Positions 1 through 7,106 of a DNA stretch of 48,796 nt are shown piece after piece. The position numbers were made by a program, and so were the translations under genes. Origin of the DNA: Cupriavidus sp. AU9028 (lineage in GTDB: Bacteria > Pseudomonadota > Gammaproteobacteria > Burkholderiales > Burkholderiaceae); the NCBI RefSeq assembly GCF_019795295.1, contig NZ_JAIMCG010000024.1, forward strand, positions 1 to 48,796, given 5' to 3'. Below the pieces are notes generated by a model. The model had not been told where the DNA came from. It saw only the letters and a list, made by a program, of their open reading frames with translations, and did no database searches. How positions within the stretch are numbered: position 1 is the first letter of the stretch; each line of letters starts with the position of its first letter.

Positions 1-83
1 AGCGGGGACCCAGTGGCTTTCGAAGACGCTGGATTCCCGCCTGCGCGGGAACGACCCATTGGTGGTTCAGGCCCTGTCAGCAA
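1..83. repeat. Intergenic hairpin repeat, copy 1 (cut by window edge)
   Basis: These 83 bases recur without a mismatch at 151-233, so two copies sit in tandem with a 150-bp period. The core is a dispersed imperfect palindrome in which a CCGCGCAAGCGGGG arm faces a CCCGCCTGCGCGGG arm. The left arm of this copy is outside the window. A diverged third copy lies at 12761-12833. Elements of this type are common between genes in high-GC proteobacteria; I infer a REP-like or transcript-end role. Confidence 0.75.
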
Positions 84-134
84 CCTGACGGCCCGAAGTG
101 CAATGCGGCGGGCGGCTGAACTGCTGAGAACGCG

Positions 135-233
135 CCGTCATCCCCGCGCAAGCGGGGACCCAGTGGCTTTCGAAGACGCTGGATTCCCGCCTGCGCGGGA
201 ACGACCCATTGGTGGTTCAGGCCCTGTCAGCAA
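135..233. repeat. Intergenic hairpin repeat, copy 2
   Basis: This is the complete version of the repeat. It opens with CCGTCATCCCC near 135 and closes with CGCGGGAACGAC near 205, so the ends pair imperfectly. Its part from 151 to 233 is identical to 1-83, including about 27 bases beyond the palindrome, which implies recent tandem duplication or gene conversion. It lies just past the 3' end of the deaminase gene. Confidence 0.75.
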
Positions 234-274
234 TCGGTGGGGTCGATCGGACCTTCTCCTTCGGGTCGCCCCCT

Positions 275-733
275 TCACCCGCCGCCGTACACGCTGTCGG
301 CGCTCACGCCCACATCGAGGCGGATCAGCGGTAGCGGTGGCCGCTCCAGCGTCAGCCGCAGCGCGCGGTAGGTCGCGTCGCTGGACATGCCGTACGGCTC
401 GGCGTCCGCATTGTCGAAGGCGTAGTAGACCGCCTTCACCTTGCCGATGACCAGCGCCGCCAGGCACATCGGGCAGGGATGCCCGCTGGCATAGACCACG
501 CACCCGGACAGGTCGGGCGTGCGCAGCGCGCGGCTGGCCTCCCGTATCGCTTCCATTTCGGCATGGCTGGTCGGGTCGTGGCTCTGCACGATGCCGTTCA
601 CTGCGCGGGCGACCGCGCGCCCCTCGCAAGCGATGACGGCGCCGAAGGGCCGCCCACCGTTGGCGCGGTTCGCTTGCGCGAGGCGGACGGCTTCGAGCAG
701 CAGCGCGGCATGGTCGGTCGAGGTGTCTGTCAT
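275..733 (-). CDS. Cytidine/deoxycytidylate-type zinc deaminase (guanine deaminase-like)
   Basis: A 152-residue soluble enzyme of the cytidine deaminase-like fold, which hydrolyses an exocyclic amine of a nucleobase or nucleoside and releases ammonia. The zinc and catalytic signature is visible: HAEM places the His ligand at residue 57 and the catalytic Glu at 59, and PCPMC supplies Cys87 and Cys90. Length and the YYAF segment after the second motif resemble the guanine deaminase (GuaD) and nucleoside deaminase branch rather than TadA, but substrate cannot be fixed from sequence. The ATG start at 733 has no strong Shine-Dalgarno site. It lies 66 bp beyond the end of the next gene and reads the same way. 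Confidence 0.85.
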   Translation of the reverse strand: MTDTSTDHAALLLEAVRLAQANRANGGRPFGAVIACEGRAVARAVNGIVQSHDPTSHAEMEAIREASRALRTPDLSGCVVYASGHPCPMCLAALVIGKVKAVYYAFDNADAEPYGMSSDATYRALRLTLERPPLPLIRLDVGVSADSVYGGG

Positions 734-799
734 CCGGAGTATCCTGGTCGGTCGGGGCCCGTTCGCATACTACAGGCGATTGCCTCCGAGGACCGGGGC

Positions 800-3139
800 T
801 CAACGCCCGTTCGGCCGGATCAACGCCCCCGACGGCCCGCTCGAGCCGCCGAACCAGGGCTCGACCGCCGCCTGGTTGTGCTCGACCAGCACCGAGTAGT
901 TGTCCTTGAAGCTGTTGGGGAAGAAGATCCTGCCCGGCGTGGTGACCCGGTTGCCGCGCACCAGGATGCCGGACAGGGCCGCGCCCGGCATCCCCATCAC
1001 CGCGATGCCGCGTGACACGTCCTGCTTGGCCGTGCGCATCAGGAACGTGCCGTCGCCGTCCTCGACCACGGTATTGTCGATGCAATCGACATTGAACGTC
1101 GGCAGGTAACTGTTGATGCCGTACGGACCGTAGGCAGCAACGGCGATGCCATCGCCCGCGTTCTCGTTGTAGTTGTGGTCGATGACGCTGTCGAACACGC
1201 CGCCGAAGAACAGCACCGAGTTCAGCGCGTGACCGTGCATGTTGTGGAACTCGTTGTGGCTGACGGTGATGCGCAGATAGCCGGTGGTGATGTCGATCAC
1301 GGAACTGGAGTCCGGCACCACATCCCACGGCCGCTCCAGCTCCATGATGCGGCCACGAATGGACCGCAACGGCCGGTACTGGCCGACGCCGTGCCCGGCG
1401 ACGATCGAGATCAGCACGTTCTCGGGATTGCTGGTCCCCACCAGGTCCCAGTTCGGATCGGCCGCGAGGATGACCTGGTTCGCCGTGGCCGAGGCGATCC
1501 GGCCCAGATACGCGCCGCCGCCGCCGTCCGTGGTGAAGAACTGATTGGTCGGCGTGTACGTCATGTTGCGGAACAGGTTGTAGCCGACGTACAGATTGCG
1601 CGCGGCATTGGCCGTGGTGCCGTTGACCATCGGGCGCGCGGCGCCGATCACCACCCCCTCGTTGATCTCCGTGGGCGATCCGAGCAGATTGCGCGTGATG
1701 ACGACGTTCTGGCTGTTCGCGATGGCATAGTCGCCGCGATTGGAGCGAAGGCCGGAGAGCAGCACGCCGTCGCCATAGTCGATCAGCAGCGTCTTGGGCG
1801 CGTTCAGCGTGGAATTGAGGATGCGCAGGTCGGGACCGGACAGCTTGATCAGCCGGGTATGCTGCCCGCCGCCGGTGTAATCGGCCGACACCTCGATGGT
1901 GACGCGATTGATCAGCACGTGGCCATGCCTGTCCGGATCGCTGCCCAGGCTCGCGGCGCGGATCACGGCATCGCGGTGCGGTGCACGAATGGTCAGCGAG
2001 GCCACCCCGAAATGGCTGTCGCCGACCACCCACGCCTTGGGCGTGGCGCCCGCCGACGACGCCGTGCCGGTCAGCACGGTGGCAGCCTCGGATTCGCCCA
2101 CCAGATGCTGGTAGCGGCGCAGCGACAGAGGCCGCGAGATCGCATACTGCCCCGCCGGCAACTGCACCACCACCGGGCCGTCGTTGCTGCGGTTGTTGTC
2201 CAGGCACGCCTGCAGTGGCCCGCTGTTGTCGGTGGTTCCGTCGCCGTTCAGCCCGCCACAGGTGACCACCCTCGGCGCCGGCGGCGCCGGCACGATGCGG
2301 ACCGGCACCGGCAAGGAGGCGGTGGCGTCCTTGTCCGGCGAGCCGATCCACAGGTGATAGGGACCGGGCGGCAGATCCGCCGGCACGCTCGCGGTCAGCG
2401 CGGTGTCGTCGGTCTGCTCGACCGGCAATTGCACCTGCCGGTTGTCCGCCGATTGCAGGTAGACCTCCCGGGTACCGTTGATGTTCTTGCCGAACAGTCG
2501 CAGCTTGCCGCCGGCCTCGGCGCCGCAATTGACCAGCCGGTGCGCCGGCGCTTCCAGCGGCGCGTCGGTTGCCGGCGTGCCGAGGATCCATTGCGGCTCC
2601 GGCCGGTTGACGATCCCTTCGATCGGCGGCACGGCGGGGTCATGATCCTCGATGCGCCACGCGTAGGGCGCGTAGTGCAGCTCCGGCGGAATCTGGAAGA
2701 TCAGGCCGGTGGAACTGAGCGGAATGGCCGGGGCGGTGATGTTGCTCTGCTGCACGGCAGAGCGCCAGTCGGTGGTGCCGCGCGACAGCGGCGCGATGCG
2801 CACGGTCTTGCGGCCGTGGGCGAAGGCGCCGCTCATCAGCACGTTCTGCCCGGGTCGGTTCTCGCGCGAGGTCCAGAACACCGAGTTGCTGCTGTAGACG
2901 GGGTCGTGCCCCGGACGCATGTTCTGCACGTCGACGAAGACGGCGGACTTGCCGCTTCCCCGGTCGCCATTGCGCCCGATCCGCGGATTCTCGCAGCCGC
3001 TCAGGGTGCCGGTTTCCCCGATCGGCGCCACTGGCGTCTCGGACAATGTGGCGGCCGAAGCCAGGCCGACCGTCTCCGCCTGCAACCACAGCGCCGCCGC
3101 CACGGCACATGCCGCCGCCCCAAGAACCTTGCCCTTCAT
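800..3139 (-). CDS. Secreted right-handed parallel beta-helix protein (pectate lyase-3-like)
   Basis: A 779-residue exported protein. The start at 3139 is preferred over an upstream in-frame codon because it places a normal signal peptide (MKGKVLGAAACAVAAALWL, cleavage near ASA) at the N terminus. Residues of about 250-330 carry GDGTTDNS followed by a CLDN segment and LPAGQY, the hallmark opening of pectate-lyase-3/GH28-type beta-helices; the rest holds repeated N-rich rungs such as NVVITRN and ISHNEFHN-like turns. The first 230 residues look like an additional beta-rich domain. The family cleaves, binds or epimerises polysaccharides; which of these applies is unknown. No partner genes for polysaccharide metabolism are next to it. 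Confidence 0.75.
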   Translation of the reverse strand: MKGKVLGAAACAVAAALWLQAETVGLASAATLSETPVAPIGETGTLSGCENPRIGRNGDRGSGKSAVFVDVQNMRPGHDPVYSSNSVFWTSRENRPGQNVLMSGAFAHGRKTVRIAPLSRGTTDWRSAVQQSNITAPAIPLSSTGLIFQIPPELHYAPYAWRIEDHDPAVPPIEGIVNRPEPQWILGTPATDAPLEAPAHRLVNCGAEAGGKLRLFGKNINGTREVYLQSADNRQVQLPVEQTDDTALTASVPADLPPGPYHLWIGSPDKDATASLPVPVRIVPAPPAPRVVTCGGLNGDGTTDNSGPLQACLDNNRSNDGPVVVQLPAGQYAISRPLSLRRYQHLVGESEAATVLTGTASSAGATPKAWVVGDSHFGVASLTIRAPHRDAVIRAASLGSDPDRHGHVLINRVTIEVSADYTGGGQHTRLIKLSGPDLRILNSTLNAPKTLLIDYGDGVLLSGLRSNRGDYAIANSQNVVITRNLLGSPTEINEGVVIGAARPMVNGTTANAARNLYVGYNLFRNMTYTPTNQFFTTDGGGGAYLGRIASATANQVILAADPNWDLVGTSNPENVLISIVAGHGVGQYRPLRSIRGRIMELERPWDVVPDSSSVIDITTGYLRITVSHNEFHNMHGHALNSVLFFGGVFDSVIDHNYNENAGDGIAVAAYGPYGINSYLPTFNVDCIDNTVVEDGDGTFLMRTAKQDVSRGIAVMGMPGAALSGILVRGNRVTTPGRIFFPNSFKDNYSVLVEHNQAAVEPWFGGSSGPSGALIRPNGR

Positions 3140-3282
3140 GTTGCCCCCCGATTGCGTCCGACCGCCGCGCCCCCGGGGCACGCATTGCGGCCGGCCGGGG
3201 AACCGCAGCGGCCATCTTCACTGAGGCGGCAATCACTTACTGTTCGGCGAGGCACATAAGGCGGTGCGACGCCCCGTTGCAA

Positions 3283-3987
3283 CTACCGTGCGGCTTGCAT
3301 GGCAAGGGCTTGCGCAGCCGGCATGCGGCGCCAGTACGGTGGGTAATAGAGCACGAGACCGTTCGCGTCGACCACGATCTCGGCAGAAAAGCCGGAATCC
3401 TGATCGTGGTACTCCGCCGCTGCCGCTGCCGCACCGCTGCCCTGCCCTGCCCCGGCCTGGCCGTCGGACGCGGTGCCGCCAAGCGTTTCATAGCGGAAGC
3501 GGCGAGTGCCGTCCGCATCGTTCGCGAGCAGCGTGTATCGTTGCCGCACCGGCCGCACCTGCAGCTCGGGCAGCCGGACATAGGCCATGGTGAACTCGCG
3601 ACCCACCCCGGCGGACCATTCCTCCTCCGCCACCGGCAGCGTATTGGTGATGGGCGTCGCCATGATGTCGATGAAGCGGGCCGCGGCAAGGTCCTCGCGG
3701 CGCCCGGCTGCGTCGTGCCAGCCCTCATCGTCGCGCCACAGCGACAGCGTCCGCGTGCGCCCGAGATAGACGGTGCAGGCGCGCAGTTGCCGGAAGGCCC
3801 AGCGCGGGCCGCAATCGAGGCGATAGGCCAGTTCGAGCGGCCCGTCGTCCCACTGCGCCTGCATGCGGCCGTGCACGGTCACGCCATCGGACGACGGCAG
3901 CACGGCGGCGGCATCCAGGCCGGTCTGGGTCATCCAGGACCAGCACACCAGTTCAGGGACGATGGGCTGCAACGTTGGCATCGACAT
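3283..3987 (-). CDS. Putative glycolipid-binding family protein (PF06475/DUF1089-like)
   Basis: A 234-residue protein without signal peptide or membrane segment. The C-terminal segment VDANGLVLYYPPYWRR matches the closing motif of the putative glycolipid-binding family (PF06475), and the LDCGPRW and TNTLPV segments fit that family too. Function is not established in any member I know. The start at 3987 is chosen because GAGAG lies about six bases upstream; an ORF extending to 4101 has no such support. It is divergent from the bacteriophytochrome gene across 189 bp, which must hold both promoters. An Ala-rich stretch (GSGAAAAAAEYH) near residue 185 is probably a surface loop. Confidence 0.7.
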   Translation of the reverse strand: MSMPTLQPIVPELVCWSWMTQTGLDAAAVLPSSDGVTVHGRMQAQWDDGPLELAYRLDCGPRWAFRQLRACTVYLGRTRTLSLWRDDEGWHDAAGRREDLAAARFIDIMATPITNTLPVAEEEWSAGVGREFTMAYVRLPELQVRPVRQRYTLLANDADGTRRFRYETLGGTASDGQAGAGQGSGAAAAAAEYHDQDSGFSAEIVVDANGLVLYYPPYWRRMPAAQALAMQAAR

Positions 3988-4176
3988 AGGGATCTCTCGC
4001 GCGCGGAAACGAGGGCCTGCGCCAGGGCCATCATGGGCGGCCCTGGCTCGCACTGCCCAAGATAGGGCAGATTCGGCCGCACCGCCAACCGTCCGGCGCA
4101 AGCGCTACGCCACATCCAGGCGCATCGCCATTCCCCTATGCGAGAATGGCTGCCATAGCACACGGATGGAGCCACG

Positions 4177-6591
4177 ATGCAGCAGTCCTCGAACACCGCC
4201 GCACGGAACGACGCGGGCATGGCCGACTGCGCCCGCGAGCCGATTCACATCCCCGGCGGCATCCAGCCTCATGGCTACCTGTTCGCAATCGATGAGGCCG
4301 GCACCATCGTGCAGGCGAGCGCGAACGTGGCGGAGCTGGCAGGTGGCGAGGTCCAGTCCGTGCTCGGCAAGCCGCTGCAAGACGTGCTCGGCGACGCCGC
4401 CGCTGCGGTGCTGCAGGCATTGCACCTGCCGGAGTCGGCGGGCACGCCCTTCTATGTCGGCTCCATCGAGGCAAGGCGCAATGGCGCGCTGGCAGCGATG
4501 GCGGTTCTGGTTCATCGCCATGCGGACGTCGCCATCGTCGAACTGGAACCGGCGCACGGGGCAATCGACGTGTTCCGCTCGATGTACCCGATGGTGCGGG
4601 CGTTCATCGAGAGCCTGCAGGGCGCCAGCACGGTCGAGGAGCTGGCGCGGCTGGCGGTGCACGAGGTGCATCGCATCGCCGGCTTCGGCCGGACCATGGC
4701 GTACTGCTTCGATGCGGCGGGAACCGGACGGGTGATCGCGGAAGTGGTGGAGCCCGGCTACGACTCGTACATGCATCACCATTTCCCAGGCTCGGATATC
4801 CCGCAGCAGGCGCGTGCGCTCTATGTGCTGAACCGCATCCGGCTGATCGCCGACGCCAACTACCGGGCTGCGCCGCTGGTGCCGCCCGTGCACCCGGTCA
4901 CCGGTCGCCCCACCGACCTGACCTATTCGTCGCTGCGCAGCATCTCGCCGGTGCACGTGCAGTACATGAAGAACATGGGCACGCTCGCTTCGATGTCGAT
5001 GTCGATCGTGGTCAAGGGCCGGTTGTGGGGCCTGATCTCCTGCCACCACGCCGAACCGCGGCTGCCGCCGTTCGAGGCGCGCAGCGCCTGCGAGCATATC
5101 GCCCAGGTGCTGTCGCTGCAGATCGAGGCCAAGGAGGAGCACGCCGAGGCAGCCTACCGGCTGCTGCTGCGCGAGCGGCTGTCGCGGCTGCTGGCGGCGA
5201 TGGCCAATGCCGAGGATTTCGTCGACGCACTGGCGGGAGAAACGGACAACCTGCTGGCCCTGACGGCCGCCAGGGGCGCCGCGGTGGTGTTCGAGGGGCG
5301 CATCGTGCGGATCGGCGCCACGCCCGGGCAGCCGGTCATCGAGCGGCTGGTCAAGTGGCTCGATACGCGCGACGAGGACGTCTACTGCACCGACAACCTG
5401 GCCTCGCTGTGGAACGCCGAGGCCGGCGACACCGCGTCAGCTTCCGGGAGCGAGCCGGACCCGGATAGCGCCGGCATTCTTGCCCTGTCGATCTCCCGGT
5501 TGTACCGCAACTACGTGATCTGGTTCCGCCCGGAGACAGTGCGGACAATCGAATGGGCAGGCGATCCCGGGCAAAAGCTGGCGGGCCAGGCTTCGACGCT
5601 GTCGCCACGCAGCAGCTTCGAGACCTGGGTCGAGACCGTGCGCAATCGCTCGAAACCCTGGCGTCCCGCGGAAATCGAAATCGCGCAGGAATTTCGCGGC
5701 GCGTTGCTTGGCATCGTGCTGCGCCGGGCCGAGGAAATGGCCCAGCTGGCGATGGACCTGACCCGTGTGAATCGGGAACTGGAGGGCTTTTCCTACACGG
5801 TCTCGCATGACCTGCGCGCCCCGCTGCGCCATATCGTCGGCTTCGCCGACCTGCTGCGCGAGATGGAATGGGCCCGGCTGTCCGAGCGGGGCCGCCATTT
5901 CGTCGAGCGGATCACCTCGCAGGCCCGCTTCGGCGGCAAGCTGGTCGACGACTTGCTTGCGTTCTCCCGCATGAGCCGCGCGGCGCTGCATCCGCAGCGG
6001 GTGGACATGGACGCGCTGGTGCGCCGGCTGATCGCCGAGGAAGGCCGCGACGCCGCGCATCCGATCGACTGGCAAGTTGCCGAACTGGGCACGGTGACGG
6101 CCGACCCGCTGCTGATGGAAATCGTGATGCGGAACCTGGTTGCCAACGCGGTAAAATTCACTGGCCCTGGGCCGGACGGTGCCGCCCCGCCCGCAGCCCG
6201 CATCCACATCGGCCGCTCGCCGGGTGAGGGCCAGCTTGCGGGCCAGGACGTCTTCTTCGTGCGCGACAACGGGGTCGGCTTCGACATGCGCTATGCGGAC
6301 AAGCTGTTCGGCGTCTTCCAGCGGCTGCACCGGAACGAAGAATTTCCGGGTACCGGCATCGGGCTGGCCAGCGTGCGCCGCATCGTCGAGCGGCACGGCG
6401 GCAAGACCTGGGCGAGTGGAGAAGTGGGCAAGGGCGCCACGATCAGTTTCTCGCTGCCGCAAGCTTATTCGCCGCAGCAGGTCGACCGGGAAACCTCGGC
6501 GAGCGAAACGGCGGCGAGAATCGCGGCTGTCTCCGCGACGCAGTCATACAAACCAGTGTTGAAAGATACCAAGAAAGAAGGGGAGCGGTGA
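4177..6591 (+). CDS. bphP: Bacteriophytochrome sensor histidine kinase
   Basis: An 804-residue red/far-red light receptor that binds biliverdin and autophosphorylates. Domains in order: PAS (about 20-115) with the chromophore Cys at residue 18 in ADCAREPIHIPGG; GAF (about 145-305) with the chromophore-binding DIPQQAR segment; PHY (about 325-500) with the tongue motif PRSSFE and KPWRPAE; HisKA with phospho-acceptor His544 in SYTVSHDLRAPLRH; and HATPase with DNGVGFD and GTGIGLA. All expected modules are present, so it should be a working phytochrome kinase. GGAG lies about seven bases before the ATG. The response regulator gene overlaps its stop, so the pair is one operon. Confidence 0.97.
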   Translation: MQQSSNTAARNDAGMADCAREPIHIPGGIQPHGYLFAIDEAGTIVQASANVAELAGGEVQSVLGKPLQDVLGDAAAAVLQALHLPESAGTPFYVGSIEARRNGALAAMAVLVHRHADVAIVELEPAHGAIDVFRSMYPMVRAFIESLQGASTVEELARLAVHEVHRIAGFGRTMAYCFDAAGTGRVIAEVVEPGYDSYMHHHFPGSDIPQQARALYVLNRIRLIADANYRAAPLVPPVHPVTGRPTDLTYSSLRSISPVHVQYMKNMGTLASMSMSIVVKGRLWGLISCHHAEPRLPPFEARSACEHIAQVLSLQIEAKEEHAEAAYRLLLRERLSRLLAAMANAEDFVDALAGETDNLLALTAARGAAVVFEGRIVRIGATPGQPVIERLVKWLDTRDEDVYCTDNLASLWNAEAGDTASASGSEPDPDSAGILALSISRLYRNYVIWFRPETVRTIEWAGDPGQKLAGQASTLSPRSSFETWVETVRNRSKPWRPAEIEIAQEFRGALLGIVLRRAEEMAQLAMDLTRVNRELEGFSYTVSHDLRAPLRHIVGFADLLREMEWARLSERGRHFVERITSQARFGGKLVDDLLAFSRMSRAALHPQRVDMDALVRRLIAEEGRDAAHPIDWQVAELGTVTADPLLMEIVMRNLVANAVKFTGPGPDGAAPPAARIHIGRSPGEGQLAGQDVFFVRDNGVGFDMRYADKLFGVFQRLHRNEEFPGTGIGLASVRRIVERHGGKTWASGEVGKGATISFSLPQAYSPQQVDRETSASETAARIAAVSATQSYKPVLKDTKKEGER

Positions 6592-7028
6592 TGCTGAGGC
6601 CGATATTGCTGGTGGAGGACAATCTTGACGACATCGAGCTGACGCTGATCGCTCTGGAAAAATCGCGGATTGCCAATCCCGTCGTTTCCGTGCGCGACGG
6701 CGTCGAGGCGCTCGACTACCTGCGCCGGGAGGGCGAGTGGGCCGGCCGCGAGAAGATCAATCCGGCAGTGATCCTGCTGGACAAGAAGCTGCCGCGGCTG
6801 GACGGTCACGAAGTGCTGGCCGCGATCCGGGAGAGCGAGGAGCTGCGCCGGATTCCGGTGGTGATGCTGACGGCCTCGCGGGAGGAGAAGGATCTGCTGC
6901 GCAGCTACGACCTGGGCGTCAACGCCTATGTGGTCAAGCCAGTGGAGTTCGACGACTTCATGGGCGCCATCAACGATCTGGGCATGTTCTGGGCGGTGCT
7001 GAACGAGCCGCCGCCCTTCGGCGCATGA
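6591..7028 (+). CDS. Single-domain response regulator of the phytochrome pair (Rcp1-like)
   Basis: A 145-residue receiver with no output domain, like the Rcp1/BphR partners of phytochromes. The acidic pocket EDN, phospho-acceptor Asp64 in LLDKKLPRLDG, Thr94 and Lys116 are all in place. The usual residues after the acceptor in this family are LNLP-type; KKLP here adds two positive charges beside the active site. ATG at 6591 overlaps the bphP stop by one base (TGATG), with AGGGGAG five bases upstream; a GTG three bases earlier is possible but too close to that site. It probably receives phosphate from the upstream phytochrome, and possibly from the convergent fusion kinase. Confidence 0.93.
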   Translation: MLRPILLVEDNLDDIELTLIALEKSRIANPVVSVRDGVEALDYLRREGEWAGREKINPAVILLDKKLPRLDGHEVLAAIRESEELRRIPVVMLTASREEKDLLRSYDLGVNAYVVKPVEFDDFMGAINDLGMFWAVLNEPPPFGA

Positions 7029-7075
7029 TTGGGGCATGACTGGGCGCACGAGCCCACCGCATCCGTTGCACAGCC

Positions 7076-7093
7076 GGCGCCGCTAGCGGCGCC
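7076..7093. terminator. Perfect 18-bp palindrome between convergent genes
   Basis: GGCGCCGCTAGCGGCGCC is fully self-complementary and sits in the 78-bp gap between the ends of the response regulator gene and the convergent fusion kinase gene. Its place suggests a two-way transcript end. There is no T-run on either side, so it would not be a classical intrinsic terminator. Confidence 0.45.
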
Positions 7094-7106
7094 CGGCCAT
7101 CGTCCG

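Noticed and set aside
1175-3259. Long plus-strand open frame opposite the beta-helix gene
   Set aside because: It has the low-complexity His/Arg/Gly-rich composition of an antisense frame in GC-rich DNA, no start context, and lies fully over a well-supported gene.
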